Assembly (NCBI GenBank): GCA_019635535.1
Contig: JAHBZH010000001.1
Location: 689,001-753,000 of the forward strand
From: Sphingomonas sp.
GTDB lineage: Bacteria; Pseudomonadota; Alphaproteobacteria; Sphingomonadales; Sphingomonadaceae
Direction of reading: 5' to 3'
Length of the DNA stretch: 64,000 nucleotides
Of this stretch, positions 1-8,366 are shown piece after piece. The notes beneath the pieces were generated by a model, which searched no databases, was not told where the DNA came from, and was given only the letters and a program-made list of their open reading frames with translations. The position numbers and the translations under genes were made by a program. The stretch's first letter is position 1. Every line of letters starts with the position of its first letter.

Positions 1-465
1 GTGCCCGAACCCCGCAAAGCGCGCTTCACGCTGGACGAAGCGGCGGACCTGATCGACGCCGCCCATGTCGGCATCGAGATCGCCAGCTCTCCGCTCGGCG
101 CGATCAACGATCTCGGCCCCACCGCCGTCGTCTCCGATTTCGGCAACAATAACGGCTTGGTGATCGGCCCGGAAATCGCGAACTGGCGTGCCAGCGGCTT
201 CGAGCAATGGGACGTGGCGACCCTGATCGACGGCACCCAGGTCGGCGCGGGCCGGGCGGCAAGCTTTCCCGACGGCGCGATCGGTGCGGCCCGTTTCCTG
301 TTCGAGCTGATGGCGAGGCGCGGCATCGCGCTTGCGCCCGGCCAGTGGATCTCCAGCGGCGCCGTCACCGGCGTCCATGACGCCCGGCCCGGCCAGCTGG
401 TGGAGTGCCGTTTCGGCGACCGGCTGGACATCGCCTGCCGGCTCGTCGAAGCCCGGCCGGAATAG
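1..465 (+). CDS. 2-keto-4-pentenoate hydratase / fumarylacetoacetate hydrolase-type protein, C-terminal part
   Basis: Only the last ~154 residues are present; the reading frame is open at the window edge, so the GTG at base 1 is probably an internal valine. Family members are usually ~250-270 residues. The visible part has the family's C-terminal core: GIEIASS, a VVSDFGNNNGLVIG stretch, and the closing WISSGAVTG segment that precedes the G-x-L-V-x-C-x-F-G strand. These enzymes hydrate or cleave 2-oxo acids in aromatic or sugar-acid catabolism. The gene ends one base before the stop of the convergent TRAP transporter operon, which suggests a substrate-uptake partner, but the substrate cannot be read from sequence. 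Confidence 0.8.
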   Translation: MPEPRKARFTLDEAADLIDAAHVGIEIASSPLGAINDLGPTAVVSDFGNNNGLVIGPEIANWRASGFEQWDVATLIDGTQVGAGRAASFPDGAIGAARFLFELMARRGIALAPGQWISSGAVTGVHDARPGQLVECRFGDRLDIACRLVEARPE

Positions 466-466
466 T

Positions 467-1747
467 TCAGGCGAACCAGCGCGGCAGCGCCAGCGACAGC
501 TCCGGAATGTAGCTGATCAGCATCAGCGAAACGATCATGGCGAGATAGAAGGGCCAGATCGTCCTGACCGTGCGCTCGATCGGAATCTTTCCGATCGCCG
601 AGCCGACGAACAGCACCGAGCCCACCGGCGGCGTCACCAGGCCGATGCCCAGGTTCAGCATCATGATGATGCCGAAATGGACCGGGTCGATGCCCAGCGG
701 CATCAGGATGGGCAGGAAGATCGGCGTCGTGATGACGATCAAGGGCGCCATGTCCATGAAGGTGCCGAGCAGCAGCAGGATGACGTTGACGATCAGCAGG
801 ATGAAGATCGGATTGTCGGTGAGAAAGCCGATCATGGAGGCCATCGCCGCCGGCACTTCGAGGACGGCGAGCGCGAAACCGAAGCCGGTCGCCGCCGCGA
901 TGATGAGCAGCACCATCGCGGCGGTCTTCACCGATTGCAGCGCCGCGCCCTTGAACTCCGCCCAGCCCAGCGAGCGATAGACGAGCGCACCGACCAGGAT
1001 CGTGTAGATCACCGCGATCGCCGAGCTTTCGGTGGGCGTGAAGATGCCGGACAGGATGCCGCCCATGATGATGATCGCGGTCATCAGCCCCGGGATCGCC
1101 GCCACGAAGGCGAGCGCGAAGGGCCGCCAGCCAGGGAACACGCCCTTGGGATAGCCGCGCCGGATCGCCACCAGCCAGGCCGTGACCGACAGCAGGAAGC
1201 CCGTGAGAATGCCGGGAATGATGCCGGCGAGGAACAGGTCGCCGATCGACACGCCCATGCCGGACGCGGCCGAATAGATGATCATGTTGTGCGACGGCGG
1301 GATGAGCAGGCCGGCGATCGCGGCGGTGACGGTGACGTTCACCGCATAATCGGCGCCGTAGCCCTTCTCCTTCATCAGCGGGATCAGGGTCGATCCGATC
1401 GCCGAGGCGCTGGCGATCGGCGAGCCGGAGACCGCGCCGAACATCATCGACGCGCCGATATTGACCTGGCCCAGCCCGCCGCGCGTCCGCCCGAACACGG
1501 CCTCCGCCACCTGCACGAGCCGCGCGGCGATGCCGGCGCGGTACATGAGATCGCCGGCGAAGATGAAGAAGGGGATCGCCATCAGCGTGAAGACGCTGAT
1601 CCCGGCGGCCATGCGCTGGAACATGACGACCAGCGGGATGTCCATGACCATGAACGCCGCCAGCGTTGCGCCGATCAGCGCGAAGGCGACCGGCACGCCG
1701 ATGGCGAGCAGCATCGCGAGCGTGAGGAGGAGGATCGCGAGTTCCAT
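467..1747 (-). CDS. dctM: TRAP transporter large permease (DctM family)
   Basis: A 426-residue polytopic membrane protein, the normal DctM length. Features include the N-terminal LLLTLAMLLAIGVPVAFALIG helix, the conserved FIFAGDLMYRAGIA block, and an IPPSHNMIIYS segment typical of the substrate-translocating subunit. It drives Na+-coupled uptake of an organic acid delivered by the periplasmic DctP protein. Its ATG shares one base with the stop of dctQ, so the two are translationally coupled. The operon order is dctP-dctQ-dctM on the minus strand, converging on the hydratase gene. Confidence 0.95.
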   Translation of the reverse strand: MELAILLLTLAMLLAIGVPVAFALIGATLAAFMVMDIPLVVMFQRMAAGISVFTLMAIPFFIFAGDLMYRAGIAARLVQVAEAVFGRTRGGLGQVNIGASMMFGAVSGSPIASASAIGSTLIPLMKEKGYGADYAVNVTVTAAIAGLLIPPSHNMIIYSAASGMGVSIGDLFLAGIIPGILTGFLLSVTAWLVAIRRGYPKGVFPGWRPFALAFVAAIPGLMTAIIIMGGILSGIFTPTESSAIAVIYTILVGALVYRSLGWAEFKGAALQSVKTAAMVLLIIAAATGFGFALAVLEVPAAMASMIGFLTDNPIFILLIVNVILLLLGTFMDMAPLIVITTPIFLPILMPLGIDPVHFGIIMMLNLGIGLVTPPVGSVLFVGSAIGKIPIERTVRTIWPFYLAMIVSLMLISYIPELSLALPRWFA

Positions 1748-2256
1748 CAGGCGGCCTCCCCGTCCGGCACATCCGCGCTGTCTTCACCGGCGACATCCTC
1801 CAGGATGAGCTCGACGGTGAAGAAGGCGATCAGCACGCCCGACAAGGGCAGCGCCAGATAGGCGACGCCGCGCGGCAGGCCAAGCGTGGGGATGACATGG
1901 CTCCAGGTCCGCGCCACCAGCTCGCCGCCCCAGATCGCCATGGCGAGACCGGAGGCGCCCACCACGACATGCGCGATCAGCCGCATCAGCCGGCGCGGAC
2001 GCGGCGCCAGCAGCGATTCGACCAGCAGGATCCGGATGTGGAAGCCTTCGCGCACCCCGGCGGCCGCGGCGAAGAAGACGTACCAGATCATCAGGTTGAG
2101 CGCCGCCTGCTCCGCCCAGGGCGGGCTGGAGCCCATCACGTAGCGGCCGAACACCTGCCAGCCGATGATCGCGGTCATCGCGACCAGCCCGGCCGCGCCG
2201 GCATCGAGCAGCGCCTTGCTCGCCGCCGCGTTGATCCGCTTCAGCCGCTCAAGCAT
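1747..2256 (-). CDS. dctQ: TRAP transporter small permease (DctQ family)
   Basis: A 169-residue protein with about four predicted membrane helices. It has the DctQ-family order: helix one (AGLVAMTAIIGWQVFGRYV), then a PPWAEQAALNLMIWYVFF segment, which matches the family's W-x-E-E block. It is the small membrane subunit that pairs with DctM. Its start overlaps the end of dctP by 8 bases and its stop overlaps the start of dctM by 1 base. The acidic C-terminal tail (EDVAGEDSADVPDGEAA) is cytoplasmic by prediction and unremarkable. Confidence 0.9.
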   Translation of the reverse strand: MLERLKRINAAASKALLDAGAAGLVAMTAIIGWQVFGRYVMGSSPPWAEQAALNLMIWYVFFAAAAGVREGFHIRILLVESLLAPRPRRLMRLIAHVVVGASGLAMAIWGGELVARTWSHVIPTLGLPRGVAYLALPLSGVLIAFFTVELILEDVAGEDSADVPDGEAA

Positions 2257-3250
2257 CGCCGCCCCCCATGGCCAGGATCATGTCCACGAGCCTGCGCTGG
2301 TCTTCGCTTGTGACGAAGGCGCCCCAGACCGGGCGCATCCGCTCGCGGAAGGCGGTCAGGTCCACTTCGTTCTCGTGCACGCCGTCGGCCAGCAAAGCCG
2401 TGCGTGCCTCGGCCACCCGCGCGTCCCACAGGCCGCGCATATAGGGGACGGACTCGCGCGCGCTCTCCATCACGATCTCGCGATCCGCGGGCGTCAGATC
2501 GTCCCAGCTCGTCTTGGACATCAGCAGAACTTCGGGGGCGATCACATGATCGGTCAGGCTGTAATAGGGGGCGACCTCGTAATGGCGGCCGGTCTGGTAG
2601 GATGGCCAATTGTTCTCCGCGCCGTCGACGACGCCCTGGGCGAGGCCCTGATAGACCTCGCCGATGTCCATCGGCGTCGCGTCCGCGCCGAGCGCGCGGA
2701 TCATCGCCACATAGAGGTCCGAATTGGGCACCCGGACCTTGAGGCCGCGCATGTCCTCCGGCCGCATGATCGGCCCGCGCCGGTTGTAGAAGGAACGCGC
2801 GCCGGAATCGTAGAAGGCGAGGCCGATCAGGCCGTGCGGCGTTAATGAGGCGAGCAGGCGCCGGCCCGGCTCGCCGTCCAGCGCGCGGCGCATATGCGCC
2901 TCGTTCTCGAACAGGAAGGGCAGGGACGGGACGATCGTCAGCGGCTCGATCGAGTTGAGCGGACTCATATTAACCCGGTTGAAGTCGAGCCCGCCGAACA
3001 CGGTGATCTCCAGCGTGTCGCGCTCCGCGCCCAGTTGGCCGCCGGGGAAGAGCTTCAGCACCATCCGCCCGCCGCTGCGCTGCTCGATCAGGTCGCCGAA
3101 GCGGCGGAAGGCCTGCACGGTGGGATAGTCGGCCGGATGAGTGTCGGTGCCGAACAGAGTCGCGCGATGACGGCGGCTGCATCCCGCCAGCATCAGCGAC
3201 GCCGCGGCTGCCCCGGTGGCGATGAACGCACGCCTGTCGAGGATCGTCAC
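2249..3250 (-). CDS. dctP: TRAP transporter substrate-binding lipoprotein (DctP family)
   Basis: Periplasmic solute-binding subunit. The chosen start is a GTG at 3250, preceded by a GGGAAG-type ribosome site. It gives a clean N-terminus, TILDRRAFIATG, with a twin-arginine-like motif followed by a lipobox (LMLAGC) at about residues 17-22. A longer in-frame ATG at 3322 would add 24 polar residues ahead of the signal and is less likely. The mature part has DctP landmarks: the FPGGQLGAERDTLE strand, LKVRVPNSD and GVVDGAENNWPSY, whose Arg and Asn residues usually contact the carboxylate ligand. First gene of the TRAP operon, divergent from the SPFH operon. Confidence 0.9.
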   Translation of the reverse strand: MTILDRRAFIATGAAAASLMLAGCSRRHRATLFGTDTHPADYPTVQAFRRFGDLIEQRSGGRMVLKLFPGGQLGAERDTLEITVFGGLDFNRVNMSPLNSIEPLTIVPSLPFLFENEAHMRRALDGEPGRRLLASLTPHGLIGLAFYDSGARSFYNRRGPIMRPEDMRGLKVRVPNSDLYVAMIRALGADATPMDIGEVYQGLAQGVVDGAENNWPSYQTGRHYEVAPYYSLTDHVIAPEVLLMSKTSWDDLTPADREIVMESARESVPYMRGLWDARVAEARTALLADGVHENEVDLTAFRERMRPVWGAFVTSEDQRRLVDMILAMGGGDA

Positions 3251-3301
3251 GATGGCTTCCCGTCTCCCGTTTGACCTGCCGCTCCGCGGCGGCTTGCGGC
3301 C

Positions 3302-3312
3302 ATGTCTGACAT
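3302..3312. promoter_or_regulatory. Candidate operator palindrome upstream of dctP
   Basis: A perfect 5-1-5 inverted repeat, ATGTC-T-GACAT, lies about 50 bases before the dctP start in the 188-base divergent gap between dctP and the SPFH gene. Its inner GT-NNN-AC core resembles sites bound by FadR-subfamily GntR repressors, which often control TRAP/sugar-acid operons. No regulator gene is in the visible part of this locus, so this is only a sequence-level suggestion. Confidence 0.3.
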
Positions 3313-3438
3313 AAGATGACACCGGTTACCAGAGACTTCGTGAAGATATCCATTGCCGATCGACGGGCGCTGCGATTGACTGTTCCTGACCCGCGCGATT
3401 GCCGCTAGACTTGGTCTCTGTCTGGCGGAGGGAAGGCC

Positions 3439-4443
3439 ATGGTTCTCGATTGGATCAAGAAGCAGTTCGTCGATGTCATCGACTGGACGGACGAGCCGGG
3501 CGTGCTCGCCATCCGCTATCCAATGCAGGATCGCGAGATCCAGAATGGTGCGCAATTGACGGTGCGCGAAGGCCAGATGGCGGCCTTCGTCAACGAGGGT
3601 CGCGTCGCCGACGTGTTCGGCCCGGGCCTGCACAATCTGGAGACGGCGAACCTGCCGATCCTCACCTCGCTGATGAACTGGGACAAGGCCTTCGCCTCGC
3701 CCTTCAAGTCGGACGTCTACTTCTTCTCGCAACGCGAGCAGATCAATCTCAAATGGGGCACGGCCCAGCCGGTGACGGTGCGCGACAAGGAGTTCGGCGC
3801 GATCCGCCTGCGCGCGTTCGGCGCCTATTCCTTCCGCATCGAGGATGTCGCGCCCTTCTCGGTGAAGCTGATGGGCTCGCTGGAGCGGATGACGACGGAG
3901 GAGCTGGAGCCGCAGCTTCGCGCCGCCATCGCCACCGCGATCGCGACCGCGCTGGGCGGCAGCGACGTGCCGTTCCTCGATCTCGCCGCCAACCAGACGG
4001 CGATGTCGGAAAAGCTCCAGGAGGCGGTCGGCGCCTCCTTCGCCCAATGGGGGCTCGCGGTGCCGAGCTTCTTCGTCGAGAGCGTCTCGCTGCCCGAAGA
4101 AGTGCAGGCCTATCTCGACAAGTCGAGCTCGATGCGGGTGATCGGCGATCTCGACAAATACGCCAAGTTCCAGGCGGCCGAGGCGATCGAGACGGCGGCG
4201 GCCAATCCCGGCGGAGTCGCCGGGATCGGGGCCAGTCTCGCGGCGGGCGCGGCGATCGGGCAGTCGATGGCGGCGGGACTCACGCCGGGCGCCCCTGGAG
4301 CGGCTCCGGCAGCGGCCCCGGCCGCGCCGCAGGAGGATGCGTTCGCGCAAGTGGAGAAGCTGCACAAGCTGCTCACCATCGGCGCGATCACGCAGGAGGA
4401 GTTCGACGCCAAGAAGGCCGAGCTGCTGAGCCGGATCCGCTGA
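3439..4443 (+). CDS. SPFH-domain (YdjI/virion-core-like) protein with C-terminal SHOCT domain
   Basis: A 334-residue protein with the SPFH/band-7 layout of the YdjI-type group. Residues ~15-60 hold the conserved W-x-D-E-P-G, I-x-N-G-A-Q-L-x-V-x-E-x-Q entry. The SPFH core continues to about residue 240. An Ala/Gly/Pro-rich linker (~255-300) follows, and the last ~30 residues (VEKLHKLLTIGAITQEEFDAK) form a SHOCT module, a short helical oligomerisation/targeting motif. No signal peptide or membrane helix is seen, so it is probably a peripheral scaffold on the inner membrane. First gene of an eight-gene operon; ATG at 3439 has a good GGAGGGAAGG site. SPFH proteins organise membrane patches; a specific role here is not known. 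Confidence 0.85.
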   Translation: MVLDWIKKQFVDVIDWTDEPGVLAIRYPMQDREIQNGAQLTVREGQMAAFVNEGRVADVFGPGLHNLETANLPILTSLMNWDKAFASPFKSDVYFFSQREQINLKWGTAQPVTVRDKEFGAIRLRAFGAYSFRIEDVAPFSVKLMGSLERMTTEELEPQLRAAIATAIATALGGSDVPFLDLAANQTAMSEKLQEAVGASFAQWGLAVPSFFVESVSLPEEVQAYLDKSSSMRVIGDLDKYAKFQAAEAIETAAANPGGVAGIGASLAAGAAIGQSMAAGLTPGAPGAAPAAAPAAPQEDAFAQVEKLHKLLTIGAITQEEFDAKKAELLSRIR

Positions 4444-4450
4444 CCGCAAG

Positions 4451-5125
4451 ATGCAGAAGGTCTCCTGCCCCAATTGCGGCGCGGAGGTCTCGTTCCGCTC
4501 GCCCGCTCTGCCTTCGCGCGTGTGCGACCATTGCCGCACCATCCTGGTGCGATCGGGCGGCGGGATCGAGGCGGTCGGCAAGGCGGCGGTGCTGCCCTTC
4601 GATGTCAGCCCGATCGGCATCGGCACGCGCGGCACGTTCGACGGGCGCGGCTTCGATGTGGTCGGCCGGGTCCGCTGGGGCTGGACGGACGGATCGTGGA
4701 ACGAATGGCTGCTGCTGTTCGGCGATGGATCGGACGCCTGGCTGGGCGAGGCGATGGGGCAGTTCATGTTGACCGATGAGCGCGCGCTCGGCGACGTCCA
4801 GGGCGACGAGACGATCCGCAAGCTCATCCTGGGCGACCGTGTGCTGATCGGCGCGCGGGCCCTGATCGACGAGGAGATTTTCATCGTTTCCGATGCGCGC
4901 GACGCGACCTGCATCGCCGCCGAGGGCGAACTGCCTTTCTCGCCCAAGCCGGGCTGGACGATCCACAGCGTCGATTTCCGATCGGCTCACGGCCGCTGCG
5001 CCAGCCTGCAGCGCGAGGAGACTTTGTCGAGCTTCTATCAGGGCCGTTACGTGACGCTGGACGAGCTGGCGCCGCGTTATCTGCGGCCGATCGAGGGCTG
5101 GCCGATGCCGGCTTATGGCGGCTGA
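4451..5125 (+). CDS. DUF4178 domain protein with N-terminal zinc ribbon
   Basis: A 224-residue soluble protein. It opens with a zinc ribbon (CPNCG at residues ~5-9, CDHCR at ~25-29) followed by a DUF4178 beta-rich domain. The domain shows the recurrent pattern I-G-x-x-G-x-x-x-G-x-x-F-x-V-x-G-R-v-r, then the W-N-E-W-L-L-L-F motif. Function is unknown for the family; these proteins travel with SPFH, DUF350 and polyamine genes. It starts 7 bases after the SPFH stop and overlaps the next gene, itself a longer DUF4178 paralogue, by 11 bases, so a tandem duplication within the operon is likely. The start codon has only a weak ribosome site and may depend on coupling. Confidence 0.8.
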   Translation: MQKVSCPNCGAEVSFRSPALPSRVCDHCRTILVRSGGGIEAVGKAAVLPFDVSPIGIGTRGTFDGRGFDVVGRVRWGWTDGSWNEWLLLFGDGSDAWLGEAMGQFMLTDERALGDVQGDETIRKLILGDRVLIGARALIDEEIFIVSDARDATCIAAEGELPFSPKPGWTIHSVDFRSAHGRCASLQREETLSSFYQGRYVTLDELAPRYLRPIEGWPMPAYGG

Positions 5126-6482
5126 GATGACCGACGGGGGGCTTCAGGAGCTGGGCATCGCGGCACCGCCGCCGCCGCCCGCGCCGGCGGTGCGGGCGCT
5201 GTCCTGTCCGGGGTGCGGCGGTTCGATCAGCGTGCGGGCGGCGGGCTATACCGTCACCGTCGCCTGCCAATATTGCGGCTCGATCCTCGACGTCGCCAAT
5301 CCCGAAGTGCGGCTCCTCACCGAATATCATCTGGCGATCCAGCAGATCGAAATCCCGCTCGGCACACGCGGCACGCTGCGGGCCGTCGAATGGGAAGTGA
5401 TCGGCTATCTCAGCCGGTCCGAGCGCGGCAGCTATCCCTGGGAAGAATATCTGCTGTTCAATCCCTATCAGGGCTATCGCTGGCTGGTGACCAACGGGCG
5501 CGGCTGGTCGTTCGGCGAAATGCTGACCTGCGCGCCGGAATGGGGGCATCACGGCCCGCGCCTCGATGGCCACGATTATGCGCCCTTCTTCGTCGATGGC
5601 CAGGCGCAGGTCGATTATGTGCTGGGCGAATTCTACTGGCGGGTCGCGGTCGGCGAGGAGGTCTCGACCGACGATTATGTCCGCCCCGGCTACATGCTCT
5701 CGCGCGAGGCCAATGAGCAGGAAGTGAGCTGGACGCTATCCACCCTGCTCGACGGCGACGAGATAAGCCGCGCCTTCGGCGTCGTGCCGCCGCACAATCC
5801 CTGGCCGCCATTGCCGCACCAGCCTTCGCCCTATCGCGACGTGATGCGCAAGGGCGGGAAGATCGGCCTCGCCGTGCTCGGCTTCCTGCTGCTGCTGACC
5901 ATGGTGATGGGCAGTGGCGGGCAGCCGCTGCTCAGCGAAACGCTGCCGGTCGATCTCGCCGGCACGACGCGGACCGCCACCTTGGGGCCGATCACGGTGA
6001 CGCGGCCCTATCAGCTCGTCGCGATCCGCGCGCAGGTACCGGGTCTCGAAAACGGCTGGATCGATCTCGATTATGCGCTCGTCGAGCGCGCCACCCAAAC
6101 CTCCTACCAGGCCTATGGCGCGGCGGAACGCTATTCGGGACGGGATTCCGACGGCGACTGGACGGAAGGCAGCCGTCGCAGGACGGTCAAGCTCGCCTCC
6201 GTACCGGCCGGCACCTACGATCTCGTCATCGATTATGCCGGCAACAGCTGGCGCGATTTCTCCCGACCCTATGCCTCCAGCCAGACCGGCGGGTCGGTGA
6301 TCATCGAGGTCAGCCGCGCGGCGGCCTTCCCCTCGAATCTCATCCTCGCCATCATCCTGATCCTCGCGCCGCTCGTCTATTTCTTCTTCCGTCATCTGTC
6401 CTTCGAACAGGCGCGGCAGGACGAAAGCGACATCGGCCGCACCGGCCTCGCCAAATTGTTCACTTCGGAGGATGACGACTGA
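5115..6482 (+). CDS. DUF4178 membrane protein with zinc ribbon and extracytoplasmic domain
   Basis: A 455-residue paralogue of the preceding gene with extra parts. A zinc ribbon (CPGCGG and CQYCG, residues ~30-57) is followed by a DUF4178 core (~75-215) with the W-E-E-Y-L-L-F motif. Then come a membrane helix (~253-272), a ~130-residue beta-rich region that should lie outside the cytoplasm, a second helix (~405-425), and a charged cytoplasmic tail. The topology suggests that the cytoplasmic zinc-ribbon/DUF4178 part reports on, or is steered by, an external sensor or binding domain. ATG at 5115 overlaps the upstream stop; ATG at 5127 is an alternative start. Function not established. Confidence 0.8.
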   Translation: MAAEMTDGGLQELGIAAPPPPPAPAVRALSCPGCGGSISVRAAGYTVTVACQYCGSILDVANPEVRLLTEYHLAIQQIEIPLGTRGTLRAVEWEVIGYLSRSERGSYPWEEYLLFNPYQGYRWLVTNGRGWSFGEMLTCAPEWGHHGPRLDGHDYAPFFVDGQAQVDYVLGEFYWRVAVGEEVSTDDYVRPGYMLSREANEQEVSWTLSTLLDGDEISRAFGVVPPHNPWPPLPHQPSPYRDVMRKGGKIGLAVLGFLLLLTMVMGSGGQPLLSETLPVDLAGTTRTATLGPITVTRPYQLVAIRAQVPGLENGWIDLDYALVERATQTSYQAYGAAERYSGRDSDGDWTEGSRRRTVKLASVPAGTYDLVIDYAGNSWRDFSRPYASSQTGGSVIIEVSRAAAFPSNLILAIILILAPLVYFFFRHLSFEQARQDESDIGRTGLAKLFTSEDDD

Positions 6483-6628
6483 TGGACCGCCGGACCTTCC
6501 TCTACGGCCTGTGGTCGCTGGCGACGGCGGGTCTGTTCGTCACCAGCACGATCTATGCATATTCGCCTTTCGCCGACGGCGGACGCGTCGCGCCGCGCGC
6601 CGGCGTCTACGGCCCCACCCACAAATAG
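6482..6628 (+). CDS. 48-residue membrane peptide with RR-type signal
   Basis: A small gene missed by length filters. Its ATG at 6482 shares a base with the upstream stop (TGATG) and its TAG is at 6626. The peptide begins MDRRTFLYGLW, a good match to the twin-arginine pattern R-R-x-F-L, followed by a single hydrophobic helix (~8-26) and a short polar tail ending in GPTHK. It sits exactly between the DUF4178 and DUF350 genes with 9 bases to the next ATG and a GGAGACGG ribosome site for that gene, so it is in the operon's translational chain. It is likely a single-pass membrane or exported peptide; function unknown. Confidence 0.65.
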   Translation: MDRRTFLYGLWSLATAGLFVTSTIYAYSPFADGGRVAPRAGVYGPTHK

Positions 6629-6637
6629 GAGACGGAC

Positions 6638-6850
6638 ATGATCGCCAACACCGCCGCCATCTTGAATTCGCTGATCTTCGCCGGGATCGGCATCGTGGTC
6701 CTGGTTCTCGGCTTCTTCATTCTCGACATCCTGACGCCCGGTAAATTGTGGGAGGAGATCAACCACAAGCAGAACCGCGCCGTCGCGACCTTCGCCGGCG
6801 CGATCGCGATCGGTCTCGCGATCATCGTCGCCGCCGCCATTCATGGCTGA
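6638..6850 (+). CDS. DUF350 (YjfL-type) small membrane protein
   Basis: A 70-residue protein with two membrane helices. The first, AGIGIVVLVLGFFILDILTPG, carries the DUF350 hallmark acidic D-x-L-T-P-G turn; a polar E-x-N-x-K-x-N-R loop and a second helix (FAGAIAIGLAIIVAAAI) follow. DUF350 proteins often come as two repeats (~130 residues); this is a single-repeat form. The family is repeatedly found beside envelope-stress, SPFH/PspA and aminopropyltransferase genes. It overlaps the start of the aminopropyltransferase gene by 8 bases. Biochemical role unproven; a membrane partner or gate is the usual guess. Confidence 0.85.
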   Translation: MIANTAAILNSLIFAGIGIVVLVLGFFILDILTPGKLWEEINHKQNRAVATFAGAIAIGLAIIVAAAIHG

Positions 6851-8366
6851 ATCCCGGCCGGCGCTGCGCGCGTCGGCGCCGACTGTCGCGCTCCTCGCCT
6901 CGGCCTTCGTCGTCGCCACCTGCGGCCTCGTCTACGAGCTGCTGGCGAGCACTTTGGCCAGCTATCTGCTCGGCGACAGCGTCACCCAATTCTCGACCGT
7001 CATCGGCACCTATCTGTTCGCGATGGGGATCGGGAGCTGGTGCTCGCGCTACGTGAAGAAGAATGAGCTCGCCGTCTTCGTGCGGGTCGAGCTGCTGATC
7101 GCGCTGATCGGGGGCTTCTCGGCGGCGGGGCTGTTCATGCTCTTCCCGATCATCGATCATTTCCGGATCGCGCTTTATTCGATCGTCTTCGCGATCGGCT
7201 TCTTCGTCGGCCTCGAAATCCCGCTGCTGATGCGGATCCTCAAGGATTACGATTTTCGCGAGGTCGTCTCCAGCGTCCTCACCTTCGACTATGTCGGCGC
7301 TTTGTTCGCGGCCCTGCTTTTCCCGCTCGTGCTGATGCCCTATCTCGGCATGATCCGGACCGGATTCCTGTTCGGCATCCTCAACGCCGCCATCGCGCTC
7401 GCTTTGCTCGTCGTCCTGCCGCGCGGCACGCGCATGTATCTGGAAAAGATCGCCTCGGTCCTCGTCCTCGCCATCCTCATCGCCGGTTTCGCCGGATCGG
7501 AGCGGCTGCAGCGCTGGGCCGAGGTGGCGAGCTATCAGGAACCGGTCATCTACGCCGAATCCAGCCCGTTCCAGCGCATCGTGCTGACCCGCAGCGGCGA
7601 CGATCTGCGACTCTATCTCAACGGCAATCTGCAATTCTCCTCGCGCGACGAATATCGCTATCACGAAGCGCTGGTGCATCCTGCGCTGGGCCGGGTGGAC
7701 CGACCCGCCAATGTGCTGATCCTGGGCGGCGGCGACGGGCTGGCGGCGCGCGAGGTGCTGCGCCATCCGGAGGTGGAGCGGATCACACTCGTCGATCTCG
7801 ATCCGGCGATGACGCGCCTGTTCGCGCGCAGCCCGATGCTCGCGGCGCTCAACCAGGGGTCGCTCTCCGATCCGCGTCTCACCGTGATCAATGCCGACGG
7901 CTTCCGCTGGGCGCGCGACGCCCGGGAGCAATATGACGCGATCATCGTCGATTTCCCCGACCCGGTCGATTTCTCGGTGGGGAAGCTCTACACCGAAAGC
8001 TTCTACCGGGAGCTGTCCCGCCTGCTCGCGCCGGACGGGGTGGCGGCGGTCCAGAGCACCTCGCCGCTGGTCGCGCCGATCTCCTACTGGACGGTGGTGA
8101 CGACGCTGGAGGCGGTCGGCCTGCACACCCGGCCCTATCATGTCTATGTGCCGAGCTTCGGCGAGTGGGGCTTCACCTTGGCCGCGCATCGCCCGATCGG
8201 AACGGAGGCGCGGATTCCGGAGGGGCGGTTCCTCACCCCCGTCATCGCCGAGCGATTGTTCGATTTCCCGCCGGACATGGCGCGCCGCCCGGCGCCGGTG
8301 AACCGGCTCGACAATCAGGCGCTGGTCCGCGCCTTCTCCGACGAATGGAGCCGCTATGCGGGTTGA
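6843..8366 (+). CDS. Membrane-anchored polyamine aminopropyltransferase (spermidine-synthase fold)
   Basis: A 507-residue protein made of an N-terminal membrane unit (about seven helices, residues ~12-220) and a C-terminal spermidine-synthase-type methyltransferase-like domain (~230-500). The catalytic part has YHEALVHPAL, the AdoMet-type loop LGGGDG (~294-299), the acidic LVDLD strand end, NADGF, and the VDFPDP motif (~369-374) with the catalytic Asp. These suggest that it transfers aminopropyl from decarboxylated AdoMet. The co-operonic AdoMet decarboxylase would supply that donor. The acceptor may be a diamine or something membrane-bound. It overlaps both neighbours (8 and 11 bases). Long membrane forms differ from classical SpeE (~280 residues). 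Confidence 0.88.
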   Translation: MAESRPALRASAPTVALLASAFVVATCGLVYELLASTLASYLLGDSVTQFSTVIGTYLFAMGIGSWCSRYVKKNELAVFVRVELLIALIGGFSAAGLFMLFPIIDHFRIALYSIVFAIGFFVGLEIPLLMRILKDYDFREVVSSVLTFDYVGALFAALLFPLVLMPYLGMIRTGFLFGILNAAIALALLVVLPRGTRMYLEKIASVLVLAILIAGFAGSERLQRWAEVASYQEPVIYAESSPFQRIVLTRSGDDLRLYLNGNLQFSSRDEYRYHEALVHPALGRVDRPANVLILGGGDGLAAREVLRHPEVERITLVDLDPAMTRLFARSPMLAALNQGSLSDPRLTVINADGFRWARDAREQYDAIIVDFPDPVDFSVGKLYTESFYRELSRLLAPDGVAAVQSTSPLVAPISYWTVVTTLEAVGLHTRPYHVYVPSFGEWGFTLAAHRPIGTEARIPEGRFLTPVIAERLFDFPPDMARRPAPVNRLDNQALVRAFSDEWSRYAG

